DNA from: Faucicola sp902506215
GTDB lineage: Bacteria > Pseudomonadota > Gammaproteobacteria > Pseudomonadales > Moraxellaceae
Length of the DNA stretch: 64,000 nucleotides
NCBI GenBank assembly: GCA_016888885.1
Contig: CP069437.1
Location: 620,001 to 684,000, forward strand
Reading direction: 5' to 3'
Shown here: one piece after another, positions 1-7,524 of the stretch
Layout: the number at the start of each line of letters is the position of its first letter
Position numbering within the stretch: the stretch's first letter is position 1
Made by a program: the position numbers and the translations under genes
The notes under the pieces: generated by a model
The model's database searches: none
Seen by the model: only the letters and a program-made list of their open reading frames with translations
What the model was told of the DNA's origin: nothing

Positions 1-403
1 TGATAACCATCGGAATGGAATCCATAAACGCGGTAGCAATAGCGGTAACCGTATTGGTAGCGCCTGGACCTGATGTCGCTAATACCACCCCAGTTTGACC
101 TGTCACACGGGAATAAGCATCTGCCATATGACCCGCTGCTTGTTCGTGACGCACGAGGATGTGCTCAATGCTATCTTGTTTGAACAAAGCATCATAAATA
201 TGCAACACGGCGCCACCTGGATAGCCAAAAATGTATTCGACACCTTCGTCAATTAGCGCTTGCACCAGCATTTCTGCACCAGACATCATCACAGGTTCAC
301 CTGCTGAGGCTTTGGCGGTTTTTTTGTCAAAATTGGGTGCAGCGTGAGCCGTTTGGTTTTCTCCCGTCATATTGGGAGCTTGGGTAGTTTGAGTCACTGT
401 CAT
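1..403 (-). CDS. ilvB: Acetolactate synthase large subunit, N-terminal part (cut by window edge)
   Basis: Encodes the first ~134 residues of the thiamine-diphosphate enzyme that condenses two pyruvates (or pyruvate and 2-oxobutyrate) at the start of Val/Leu/Ile synthesis. Visible family motifs are GYPGGAVLHIYDAL, RHEQAAGHMADAY (containing the catalytic Glu) and TSGPGATN. The ATG at 403 is preceded by AAAGGTG, a very close ribosome binding site; a second in-frame ATG lies 11 codons in. An N-terminal extension of about 45 Thr/Ala-rich residues precedes the conserved domain. The rest of the gene, and probably ilvN, lie outside the window. The upstream leader looks like an attenuator (see 453-475 and 586-675). 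Confidence 0.93.
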   Translation of the reverse strand, partial: MTVTQTTQAPNMTGENQTAHAAPNFDKKTAKASAGEPVMMSGAEMLVQALIDEGVEYIFGYPGGAVLHIYDALFKQDSIEHILVRHEQAAGHMADAYSRVTGQTGVVLATSGPGATNTVTAIATAFMDSIPMVI

Positions 404-452
404 CACCTTTTATGGTCGTCTTCAAAAATGATACTGGGAAGTTGTTTTAGAT

Positions 453-475
453 AAAAATTGCTAAATGATTAGCAA
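453..475 (-). terminator. Intrinsic terminator in the ilvB leader (attenuator)
   Basis: On the minus strand TTGCTAA-TCAT-TTAGCAA forms a perfect 7-bp stem (458-464 with 469-475) followed by five U (453-457). It sits about 50 nt before the ilvB start and downstream of a Val-rich mini-ORF, so it is placed as an attenuator rather than as the end of a gene. A second small hairpin (CACTG/CAGTG, 486-490 with 502-506) precedes it. Confidence 0.72.
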
Positions 476-585
476 GAATCTTCAACACTGCCATAAGGTA
501 ACAGTGAACAAATCAGACGAGGGCAAAAAGCATGATAACCAAAAAAGAAAGCATCACAAAAATTACGTAATGTATAAATTGATGG

Positions 586-675
586 CTACTTTTTGTCTTT
601 GTTGACCGATAAGTCAGGGTTGTTAGATTCTTTTTTAGATTCATAAACAACAACAACGGTAAAAAATGCTCTCAT
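586..675 (-). CDS. Putative ilvB leader peptide with four consecutive Val codons
   Basis: A 29-residue ORF begins ATG AGA GCA TTT TTT ACC and continues with GTT GTT GTT GTT, giving MRAFFTVVVVYESKKESN and a charged tail, stop TAG at 586-588. It lies in the ilvB leader between a promoter-like sequence and an intrinsic terminator. In enterobacteria the ilvB leader peptide is likewise packed with Val (and Leu) codons whose slow translation prevents termination; by analogy this is inferred to be the sensing peptide. No strong ribosome binding site is visible (AATTGG before ATG), which lowers confidence. Confidence 0.6.
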   Translation of the reverse strand: MRAFFTVVVVYESKKESNNPDLSVNKDKK

Positions 676-769
676 CCAATTGTAGAGCCTAATCAGCGGA
701 TAGCGCCAATTAGCTTAGATTTTACCAATTAGTAACCAACGATAATTGTTACTAACGACCAGTAGAGGA

Positions 770-801
770 CTTATGATGTGAGTTTTTTTAACACTTGTCA
801 A
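770..801 (-). promoter_or_regulatory. Candidate ilvB promoter
   Basis: A perfect -35 hexamer TTGACA occurs at 801-796 on the minus strand, followed after 17 nt by CATCAT (778-773) or after 20 nt by CATAAG (775-770), each matching the -10 consensus at four of six bases. It would start a leader RNA of roughly 360 nt covering the Val mini-ORF and the terminator. Confidence 0.5.
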
Positions 802-822
802 TAAAAAAAAGCTACTAGAATT

Positions 823-1018
823 TATAACTTTTAGTTATACATAAATGAATTCGTTTTGAGGCTTGATTTTAAGGCGTGGTTTTAAGGCTCGATTTACTTT
901 AAAATCTCGGACTGATTGAGCCAGTCGTTTTTAGAAAATTACCTTTAGGAAATTAAACGATTATCTTGTCGAAATTTACTGCTAAAAGCTATCAAGCTGT
1001 GATAGGCTATCGCATAAT
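823..1018. promoter_or_regulatory. Divergent control region with inverted repeats
   Basis: The rest of the gap between ilvB and the DUF4124 gene. It contains two perfect inverted repeats: TATAACT-TTT-AGTTATA (823-839) and CTATCA-AGCTG-TGATAG (989-1005). The second lies just upstream of a CATAAT -10-like hexamer (1013-1018) that could serve the plus-strand gene at 1046. No gene is seen here; the operator role is a guess. Confidence 0.3.
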
Positions 1019-1045
1019 TTTCTCGTTTCTCGCACAGGAAAAACA

Positions 1046-1522
1046 ATGTTAAAGCCACTGTTTTTGTTATCACTCATGTTATCACCATTCGTTATGGCGA
1101 GTTCAAATGCAGCAACTTATTACAAGTGGACTGACAAAAATGGTGTGCCGCATTATAGCCAATATGCGCCGACCAATGGTGTTAATTTGCGACAAGTGCA
1201 AGTGGTTAATACCCGTGAACTTGGACCTAGTAGTCGTGCACCTGCAAGCGCTGGCAATAGCACAGGTGCTGCATCAGGTGTATCACCAACGCTGACAGCC
1301 GATCAAAAACGCGCTGCTGAGCTTGAAGCACAAAATCAGCAACTCAAAAAACAGCAAGATGCGGAGCGCTGCAAAGCCTTACAAAGTACCCTTGCCAACT
1401 TAAACCAAGGCGGGCGCGTCTATGAGATGGATAATAAAGGTGAACGTAAATATTTAGATGGTCGTGAAATCGAGCTACGCCGTCAGCAAGTCGCGCAAAC
1501 AGTGAGCCAATACTGTAAATAA
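1046..1522 (+). CDS. DUF4124 domain-containing secreted protein
   Basis: A 158-residue protein with an N-terminal signal peptide (hydrophobic residues 5-17, likely cleavage after Ala22) followed by the DUF4124 signature YYKWTDKNGVPHYSQ at about residues 25-39. The middle is Ser/Ala/Thr-rich and low complexity; the C-terminal third is Gln/Lys/Glu-rich and probably helical with one Cys pair (CKAL, QYCK). It is expected to be periplasmic. The molecular role of DUF4124 proteins is not established. The start at 1046 has AGGAAA eight bases upstream. It is monocistronic, ending at a strong terminator. Confidence 0.85.
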   Translation: MLKPLFLLSLMLSPFVMASSNAATYYKWTDKNGVPHYSQYAPTNGVNLRQVQVVNTRELGPSSRAPASAGNSTGAASGVSPTLTADQKRAAELEAQNQQLKKQQDAERCKALQSTLANLNQGGRVYEMDNKGERKYLDGREIELRRQQVAQTVSQYCK

Positions 1523-1577
1523 CTTTGCATGCTATATGACTTTAGCATTCAATTAAAATTAAAGGTGTGTAAAGGTC

Positions 1578-1604
1578 AAAGGTGAGTGAATTCTCACCTT
1601 TTTT
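1578..1604 (+). terminator. Intrinsic terminator after the DUF4124 gene
   Basis: AAAGGTGAG (1578-1586), loop TGAATT, CTCACCTTT (1593-1601) and a run of six T. The A-tract on the other arm means it may also serve the convergent nnr gene ending at 1634. Confidence 0.85.
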
Positions 1605-1633
1605 CTATTGAACTTTCTTAACGTGCCGTGATT

Positions 1634-3343
1634 TTAATTGTTCGTGATTGGGTGGATGATGTCACCGATTGCCGATGCCATGTGATTGGCCTGCAATGCA
1701 TATTCACCCATTTTTTCTGCTAACGTATCACCTGCTTTGGCATGTATGAGCACGGAAGTTAGCATGGGTGCGGCAATTGCTTGCCCCAATAAGCCCGCCA
1801 TCAGACCTGCCAAGCAGTCGCCCATGCCAGCCGTTGCCATACCAGCATTGCCCAAGCCGCAGATATCAATACAGTCACGTTCAAAACTGTCACGCTCAAG
1901 ACTGGCACGTTCAAGCACAATCGTTTGTGCCCCTTTGATAAGCCAATTGCCCCCATATTGGTGAGCTAACGCCCGAATCGCGCTGATTTTGTCTCGATCA
2001 ATGTCAGCATAATGTTGATTGAGCAAACGTCCTGCTTCCGCTGAATGCGGCGTTAGATAAAACCGTTGGTTTGACTGTCCCAATCGTGGGTGAATGGGAG
2101 CAGTTAAACCGTCACTCGTGCCTGCCCAATCTGCCAAATGGTATAAACCATCGGCATCAATGACACATAGCTTTTCTGATTGTTGGATCGCCGTAAGATA
2201 CTGGTTAAATAAATCAAGCGTTGCTTCATCCCTACCCAGACCCATGCCGATGGCAACCACATCCACCGCGTTAATCAGCTCGATGACGCTAGCGATATTG
2301 TGTAAATCCGCGGTCATGGCATTGGGCAAAGCGGTGATAATAGCTGAATGAAAATCACTATGACAAGCAACGGTGACTTTGCCTGCACCACTGCTCAATG
2401 CTGCACTGGCGGCTAATATCGCCGCCCCTGCCATGCCATGCCCATCCTGTAACCGATTGCCACCGATGATAAGTACATGACCATACGTACCTTTATGGCT
2501 CACCTGCTGACGTTGTGGCAAGTTAGGTAACAGGGAATGCAACAAGATGCCTGATTGCTCAACAGGGAGCAAAGGCACATCAATCACGGTGCCAACATAA
2601 TCTTTACTATCCCCCATATGCAGTCCGACTTTTCGCCCGATTAAACAAAGTGTCTTGTCTGCCTTAACCGCCATATCATCATACACTTCGCCCGTAGCGG
2701 CATTAAGTCCGCTGGGTACATCGATGCTGATGACTTGACAAGCGTGAACTTGCTTGCGGTATTGATTAATCCAATTGATGATTGTCTGATAATCAGCGCT
2801 AGGCTTGCCATCGAGTCCAATCCCCAATAACCCATCAATCACCACATCATAATGATAGCTTAAACCAAGCTCATGTAGCGGCTGTAAAAATGCTGTCAAC
2901 GTCAGATATTTTGCCGCATTTGCACAGTTTGACTGATACAGGTGCTTTGCTGTTTGGCTGTCGAGGGTGGTAGGCGCTGCGACTTGTACTACGGTAACTG
3001 ACCAATTTGGGCAAAGCTGGTTGATATAATGCGCCACTAACCAAGCATCGCCGCCATTATTACCCGCGCCTGCCACTACCAATACCGATTTTTGAGTGTG
3101 ACTGCTTTTTTGAAGGTGACTGCTTTTTTGAAGGTGACTGCTTTTTTGAAGGTGACTGCCTTTTTGATTGCTACTTTCCTGCTTGATGATGTGTGCAAGT
3201 TGCCATGCAGCTTGTTGCATTAAGGCAAAACTGTCATTTTTGCTAAACCAGTTTTTTTCAATCTCATAAATTTGTTTGGGGCTATATAAGGCAATGGCAT
3301 TTTGCATCACAGTATTTTTATCCGTTTGTGCATTACTTTGCAT
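1634..3343 (-). CDS. nnr: Bifunctional NAD(P)H-hydrate epimerase / ADP-dependent dehydratase
   Basis: Repairs damaged, hydrated NADH and NADPH: the N-terminal YjeF_N (NnrE) domain epimerises the R and S hydrates, and the C-terminal ribokinase-like NnrD domain dehydrates the S form using ADP. The epimerase motif GAGNNGGDA is near residues 92-100 and the NnrD glycine-rich motif GMATAGMGDCLAG is near the C terminus. The ATG at 3343 is preferred over a TTG four codons upstream; it gives 569 residues, slightly longer than the ~500-residue family norm. The excess includes a SHLQKS tandem repeat inside the epimerase domain and a LERASLERDSFERD stretch in NnrD. Divergence from queG matches the E. coli yjeF/yjeS arrangement. 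Confidence 0.92.
   Translation of the reverse strand: MQSNAQTDKNTVMQNAIALYSPKQIYEIEKNWFSKNDSFALMQQAAWQLAHIIKQESSNQKGSHLQKSSHLQKSSHLQKSSHTQKSVLVVAGAGNNGGDAWLVAHYINQLCPNWSVTVVQVAAPTTLDSQTAKHLYQSNCANAAKYLTLTAFLQPLHELGLSYHYDVVIDGLLGIGLDGKPSADYQTIINWINQYRKQVHACQVISIDVPSGLNAATGEVYDDMAVKADKTLCLIGRKVGLHMGDSKDYVGTVIDVPLLPVEQSGILLHSLLPNLPQRQQVSHKGTYGHVLIIGGNRLQDGHGMAGAAILAASAALSSGAGKVTVACHSDFHSAIITALPNAMTADLHNIASVIELINAVDVVAIGMGLGRDEATLDLFNQYLTAIQQSEKLCVIDADGLYHLADWAGTSDGLTAPIHPRLGQSNQRFYLTPHSAEAGRLLNQHYADIDRDKISAIRALAHQYGGNWLIKGAQTIVLERASLERDSFERDCIDICGLGNAGMATAGMGDCLAGLMAGLLGQAIAAPMLTSVLIHAKAGDTLAEKMGEYALQANHMASAIGDIIHPITNN
3093..3164. repeat. Four 18-bp tandem repeats inside nnr
   Basis: The unit TGAAGGTGACTGCTTTTT is repeated four times head to tail (3093-3110 diverged, then 3111, 3129, 3147), coding in frame for (S/G)HLQKS or SHTQKS on the minus strand. 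It falls in the linker before the GAGNNGGDA motif. The 18-bp period keeps the frame, so copy number could vary without breaking the gene. Confidence 0.9.
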
Positions 3344-3379
3344 AAGATGATCCAATGATGTGGTAGGTGTTTATTTTGC

Positions 3380-3385
3380 TATAAT
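3380..3385 (+). promoter_or_regulatory. Candidate queG -10 box
   Basis: A perfect TATAAT lies 29 bp before the queG start codon in the 70-bp divergent region shared with nnr. No convincing -35 hexamer is present at 16-18 bp spacing. Confidence 0.45.
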
Positions 3386-3413
3386 AGCATTTTAATTTTA
3401 TCTGGTTGTTGGC

Positions 3414-4541
3414 ATGTTGGACACTACAAATGAACTCAATGCACTCAAGGGCTGGATAAAAGCGCAAGCCAAGGCGTTAGGGTTTGCTGATTGTGGCTTT
3501 GTCCATCCCGCCAATCCCATCTTTGTAAAACAGCTTGGCGCGTTGCAAACTTGGTTAGCACAAGGTAAACATGGGGATATGCTGTTTTTTGAAGACAATC
3601 ATGATAAACGTGCTAACCCTGCCCTATTAGTCGATAGGACGCAAAGTATCATTAGCGTGCGTTTAGATTATCTGGTCACGCCGCCGCCCAAACGCAGTGT
3701 GCCAGACAACGAGCGCCCCAACTCAGCGATTATTGCCCGCTATGCTCGAGGACGTGATTATCATAAAACCATGCGAGGGTTATTAAAAACCCTAGCTAGA
3801 CTGATTCAAGACAAACTGACCACCGATTATCCGCAATATGCCAACGACTTTGTATTTCGTCCCTTTAGTGACTCCGCGCCCATATTTGAGCGCGCGTTGG
3901 CTGAGCAAGCAGGTTTGGGCTGGACAGGCAAAAACACCTTGCTGATTCATCCACAAGCGGGGTCATTTTTTGTGTTGGGGGAATTATTCACCAGCTTGCC
4001 TTTGGCAGAGGATAAAAAGCAAATCGAAACCGTCTCATCGCATTGTGGCAGCTGCCGTGCTTGTATTCATGTGTGTCCTACCCATGCCATCCGCAAAACA
4101 CCCACCGGGCATTATGATGTCGATGCACGGCTGTGTATTTCGTATTTAACCATTGAACTAGATGGCAAAATCCCTGTAGAACTTCGCCCAAAAATCGGCA
4201 ATCGTATTTTTGGCTGTGATGATTGTCAGTTAATTTGTCCTTGGAATAAATTTGCCAAATTAGCGACGATTGAGGATTTTAATCCGCGTCACCGTTTAGA
4301 TGAGGTGTCACTGCTTGAGTTATGGGCGTGGGATGCACAGGATTTTTTGACAAAAACTGAAGGCTCGCCGATTCGCCGCACGGGCTACGACAATTTTATG
4401 CGCAATGTGGCGGTAGCCTTGGGTAATGCCCCATTTAGCCAAGCCATTATTGACAAATTGCAACAAAAACGCACCATGCTAAGCGAAAACACACAAGAAC
4501 ATATTGATTGGGCGATAGAGCAACAACTTAATAAAAGTTAA
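3414..4541 (+). CDS. queG: Epoxyqueuosine reductase
   Basis: Cobalamin-dependent iron-sulfur enzyme that reduces epoxyqueuosine to queuosine in tRNA, the last step of Q synthesis. The 375 residues include two ferredoxin-type cysteine sets: CGSCRACIHVCP (Cys211, 214, 217, 221) and CDDCQLICPW (Cys268, 271, 275), with another at 241. The SDSAP motif near residues 152-156 holds the presumed catalytic Asp, and the GWTGKNT motif is at 169-175. Length is normal for the family. queA and tgt, two other Q-pathway genes, are within 3 kb on the same strand. Its end overlaps by 4 bp the convergent DUF924 gene. Confidence 0.96.
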   Translation: MLDTTNELNALKGWIKAQAKALGFADCGFVHPANPIFVKQLGALQTWLAQGKHGDMLFFEDNHDKRANPALLVDRTQSIISVRLDYLVTPPPKRSVPDNERPNSAIIARYARGRDYHKTMRGLLKTLARLIQDKLTTDYPQYANDFVFRPFSDSAPIFERALAEQAGLGWTGKNTLLIHPQAGSFFVLGELFTSLPLAEDKKQIETVSSHCGSCRACIHVCPTHAIRKTPTGHYDVDARLCISYLTIELDGKIPVELRPKIGNRIFGCDDCQLICPWNKFAKLATIEDFNPRHRLDEVSLLELWAWDAQDFLTKTEGSPIRRTGYDNFMRNVAVALGNAPFSQAIIDKLQQKRTMLSENTQEHIDWAIEQQLNKS

Positions 4542-5116
4542 AATGACGAGTTGGGTTGTTGTAAGAAGGCAATTTCGTCCTCACTGGATTGTCTACCCAA
4601 AATCGCATTGCGGTGCGGATAGCGCCCAAATCTCTCAATAATGGCTTGATGCTTATATTCAAACGCTAATGTATCGGCACTGGCGTATTTTTTAAACAGT
4701 GGCAACGCCTGCTGATGAATTTTTGCCGATTCCGCATGCATAAAAGGCATTAAAGCAAAATTGCGTTCATCTTGATTTAACTTGTCAAAATCTGGCTGTT
4801 TGACGATTTCTTGCGCCAATACTAACGCCATGCCATCTTGGGCAAAAGCCTGTGAAGAATCTCGAAAAATATTGCGCGAAAACTGATCCAATACAATGAT
4901 TTCCGCCAGTCGCCCTTTTGTACTGGCTCGCCAATCCCATAACTCGCCTCGTTTGGCTTGCTCAAGTGTGGCTAAAAATTTAGCCGTTACCGTTTTATCA
5001 AAATCCTCATCTTTGGCAAACCAAAATGGCTGGGTATTTTGCTGCAGCCAAAAATCTAATACCTTTTTAGCGTCTGCTGATAAGGGTGGCGCTGCTACCT
5101 GTAATTGATTGGTCAT
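4538..5116 (-). CDS. DUF924 family protein
   Basis: A 192-residue protein with the DUF924 pattern: VLDFWLQQNTQPFWFAKDEDFD near the N terminus, LAEIIVLDQFSRNIFRDSSQAFAQD in the middle and a C-terminal ERFGRYPHRNAILGR motif. Members are all-helical, TPR-like and of unknown function. The start at 5116 is chosen because AAGGAAA lies eight bases before it; a longer reading frame to 5269 has no such site and overlaps the neighbour's promoter. It runs convergent with queG (4-bp overlap) and divergent from the thioesterase gene. Confidence 0.85.
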   Translation of the reverse strand: MTNQLQVAAPPLSADAKKVLDFWLQQNTQPFWFAKDEDFDKTVTAKFLATLEQAKRGELWDWRASTKGRLAEIIVLDQFSRNIFRDSSQAFAQDGMALVLAQEIVKQPDFDKLNQDERNFALMPFMHAESAKIHQQALPLFKKYASADTLAFEYKHQAIIERFGRYPHRNAILGRQSSEDEIAFLQQPNSSF

Positions 5117-5174
5117 GTGCTTTCCTTTTGTAGGGTAATTATAGTGATTTGTCGGGTAATGATAGTGACAAATT

Positions 5175-5203
5175 TTGCTAAACAAGCGCGATTTACCTAT
5201 AAT
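5175..5203 (+). promoter_or_regulatory. Promoter of the thioesterase-queA unit
   Basis: TTGCTA (5175-5180), a 17-bp spacer and a perfect TATAAT (5198-5203). Transcription would begin near 5210, after the possible upstream start codon at 5175, and so supports translation from 5232. Confidence 0.65.
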
Positions 5204-5231
5204 GTGGCACAAATTTAGATTGAGAACAACC

Positions 5232-5813
5232 ATGTATCCTTTTTTACGACTGGGCACCCATGCCATCAAAAGCGCAATTAAACAAAAGCAAGGTCATTCG
5301 CTTCAATTAACCGATACCAGTGAAATCACCTTGACCGCTAATATCAACGACATTGACCATTTTTTTGAAATGAACAACGGGCGTATTTTTACCCTGTTTG
5401 ATTTGGGGCGAAACGATCTTGCCATTCGCTCCGGGCTTGCCAAAAAATTATTCAAGCATCGCTGGGGGCTGGTGGTCGCTGGTAGTACCATTCAATATCG
5501 TAAGCGTGTTCGTTTATTTGATAAAGTCACCATCAAAACCCGACTGATAGCCGTTGATGAGCGCTGGTTTTATATTGAACAAAGCATGTGGGTCAAAGGT
5601 CAGCCGACTTGCGCTGCGCTGCTGCGCACCGGTATCACCAACATCGTGACAGGCAAGGTTTTGCCGACTGAGCAAGTGCTCAGCGCATTGGATTATAAAG
5701 ATATCAATATGCCACCTGATGACTGGGTCAAAGTTTGGTCGGACGCCGATAAAATCCGCCCATTTCCTAAAGCCAATGTCCACCTTGCCAAAGATTCTGC
5801 TATCACCGAGTAA
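5232..5813 (+). CDS. Acyl-CoA thioesterase-like hotdog protein
   Basis: A 193-residue hotdog-fold protein of the 4HBT_2 / THEM6-like type. The region FFEMNNGRIFTLFDLGR corresponds to the conserved helix and entry segment of this family, followed by VVAGSTIQYRKRVRLFD and a WFYIEQSMW strand. Such proteins are presumed to hydrolyse acyl-CoA thioesters, but the substrate is unknown. The start at 5232 is used because it lies downstream of the predicted transcription start. It is eight bases upstream of queA, so the two are probably co-transcribed. Confidence 0.75.
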   Translation: MYPFLRLGTHAIKSAIKQKQGHSLQLTDTSEITLTANINDIDHFFEMNNGRIFTLFDLGRNDLAIRSGLAKKLFKHRWGLVVAGSTIQYRKRVRLFDKVTIKTRLIAVDERWFYIEQSMWVKGQPTCAALLRTGITNIVTGKVLPTEQVLSALDYKDINMPPDDWVKVWSDADKIRPFPKANVHLAKDSAITE

Positions 5814-5820
5814 CCCATAA

Positions 5821-6894
5821 ATGCCTTTAACTTTAGATGATTTTGATTATCAACTGCCCGATGAACTCATTGCCCGCTATCCGTTAGCGGTGCGCTCAGC
5901 CTCTCGATTGCTGTATTTGCCTGCCCATGGTCAACCCAAAGACCAACAATTTGTGGATTTGCCAGAGCTATTAAATAGTGGTGACTTGGTGGTGTTTAAT
6001 GACACCAAGGTGATGAAAGCAAGGCTGTTTGGACAAAAAGCCAGTGGCGGCGCGGTCGAAGTATTGGTCGAGCGTATTTTGCCCGATGATACTACTAGCA
6101 GCCAAAAGCACACCGCTTTGTGTCATGTACGCGCCAGCCGCAGCCCAAAAGAGGGGCAAACGTTGAGCCTTGCCGATGGTAACATTCATGCCACGGTCAT
6201 GGGGCGTGAGGACAATTTATTTTTGCTAGAATTTGACCAGCCGATATTGCCTGTGCTTGAGCACTATGGTGAACTGCCGATTCCGCCCTATTTTGAGCGC
6301 CATGCCGATGACAATGACGAAACCCGCTATCAAACGGTATTTCATGACCCAACCAAACTTGCCAGTGTAGCCGCACCGACCGCAAGCTTGCATTTTGATG
6401 ATAACGTATTGGCTGCCTTCAAGTCCAAGGGCATCAATACCGCCTTTGTCACCTTGCATGTCGGTGCAGGCACATTTGCCCCTGTCAAGACAGAGGATAT
6501 TTTGCGCCATAAAATGCACTCTGAATATGCCGAGTTGCCCCAAGCGACTGCCGATTTGATTAACCAAACCAAAGCCCGTGGCGGGCAAGTGATTGCAGTC
6601 GGTACCACGGTGACACGGGTATTAGAAACGGCGTTTCAAAAAACCGCCAGTTTTGAAAATCCGATGCTATCGGCTTGGTCAGGTGACACCGATATTTTTA
6701 TTTATCCGTCATTTAGGTTTGGGGTGATTGATAAGCTCATTACCAATTTTCATTTGCCAAAATCCACGCTATTGATGCTGGTGTCAGCGTTTGCAGGCAG
6801 TGAGCCTATCAAACAGGCTTATCAACACGCCATCGAGCAACGCTATCGTTTCTTTAGTTACGGTGATGCGATGTTGTTAGAAAAAGTAGAATGA
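5821..6894 (+). CDS. queA: S-adenosylmethionine:tRNA ribosyltransferase-isomerase
   Basis: Transfers and isomerises the ribosyl group of AdoMet onto 7-aminomethyl-deazaguanine in tRNA to give epoxyqueuosine, the substrate of QueG. The 357 residues start with DDFDYQLPDELIARYP and contain the family motifs VVFNDTKVMKARL, PIPPYF, TLHVGAGTFAPV, HSEYAEL and TNFHLPKSTLLMLVSAF. Length is as expected. It begins eight bases after the thioesterase and overlaps the next membrane-protein gene by 4 bp (ATGA), implying translational coupling. Confidence 0.97.
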   Translation: MPLTLDDFDYQLPDELIARYPLAVRSASRLLYLPAHGQPKDQQFVDLPELLNSGDLVVFNDTKVMKARLFGQKASGGAVEVLVERILPDDTTSSQKHTALCHVRASRSPKEGQTLSLADGNIHATVMGREDNLFLLEFDQPILPVLEHYGELPIPPYFERHADDNDETRYQTVFHDPTKLASVAAPTASLHFDDNVLAAFKSKGINTAFVTLHVGAGTFAPVKTEDILRHKMHSEYAELPQATADLINQTKARGGQVIAVGTTVTRVLETAFQKTASFENPMLSAWSGDTDIFIYPSFRFGVIDKLITNFHLPKSTLLMLVSAFAGSEPIKQAYQHAIEQRYRFFSYGDAMLLEKVE

Positions 6895-7457
6895 TGTTAG
6901 TAATTTCTCAGCTTGTTAATAAAATGACTGCATTGTCTTTATACCTAATCGTTGGTTTGTGGTTAGCAGTTAGCATTGCTTTTTTTAGTACGCTTAAATC
7001 TGCAGTTATGATTTTAAACTATCCAATTCCTGCTAAAACTGAACTTTTTCACTCGCAAGGTACGGCTAAATTCACCCCTTATCAACAAATCAACAGCAAA
7101 CTTATCTATTTGCCAAATATGGCGGTGGTATCAGAAAATACTTTACGATTTTATCAATGTCCATTCACACCTTATATTCAAGATTGTTTGCATAACTATT
7201 TACCTTTAGAAAATCAAACAGTTAGCCTTGATTGGGCATCATTACAAAAAACATCGCAAGTCGATGCCACACGTCTTTTATACGAACTTTCAATCGATGG
7301 CAAAGTAATTTATGATTATGCCGATGCAGTCAAGCATATTGAACACAGAAAAAAGCAATCGCTTTGGGTGGTGATTATTTATGCGGTTAGCACGTTTTGT
7401 GTTTTGTCTTACCTGTTATTTTTTATTACTATTGATATTAGAAAAACTAAAAATTAA
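6891..7457 (+). CDS. Unrecognised two-pass membrane protein between queA and tgt
   Basis: A 188-residue protein that I do not recognise. It has a hydrophobic segment at about residues 14-34 (LSLYLIVGLWLAVSIAFFS), a middle region of about 110 polar residues with two Cys (CPFTPYIQDC), and a second hydrophobic segment at about 159-180. This predicts two membrane helices with the loop on the outside. It is noticeably more AT-rich than queA and tgt, and rich in Tyr and Lys. The start overlaps the queA stop, so it is translated with queA, yet it has no evident link to queuosine synthesis. Confidence 0.7.
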   Translation: MMLVISQLVNKMTALSLYLIVGLWLAVSIAFFSTLKSAVMILNYPIPAKTELFHSQGTAKFTPYQQINSKLIYLPNMAVVSENTLRFYQCPFTPYIQDCLHNYLPLENQTVSLDWASLQKTSQVDATRLLYELSIDGKVIYDYADAVKHIEHRKKQSLWVVIIYAVSTFCVLSYLLFFITIDIRKTKN

Positions 7458-7485
7458 TAGCATTTTCAGCCACGTAAGTTAATGG

Positions 7486-7491
7486 TATAAT
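7486..7491 (+). promoter_or_regulatory. Candidate tgt -10 box
   Basis: A perfect TATAAT within GGTATAATACC, 34 bp before the tgt start. The -35 region (TTTTCA, 7463-7468) is weak. It suggests tgt can be transcribed independently of queA. Confidence 0.45.
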
Positions 7492-7524
7492 ACCGCCTTT
7501 TAGCAAAACTTACTAAAGCAAAAT

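Noticed and set aside
3093..3164. 18-bp repeats as a CRISPR array
   Set aside because: Units are contiguous with no spacers and lie in frame inside nnr.
6226..6588. Minus-strand open frame of 120 codons opposite queA
   Set aside because: Lies wholly within queA, whose sequence is conserved, and has no promoter or binding site.
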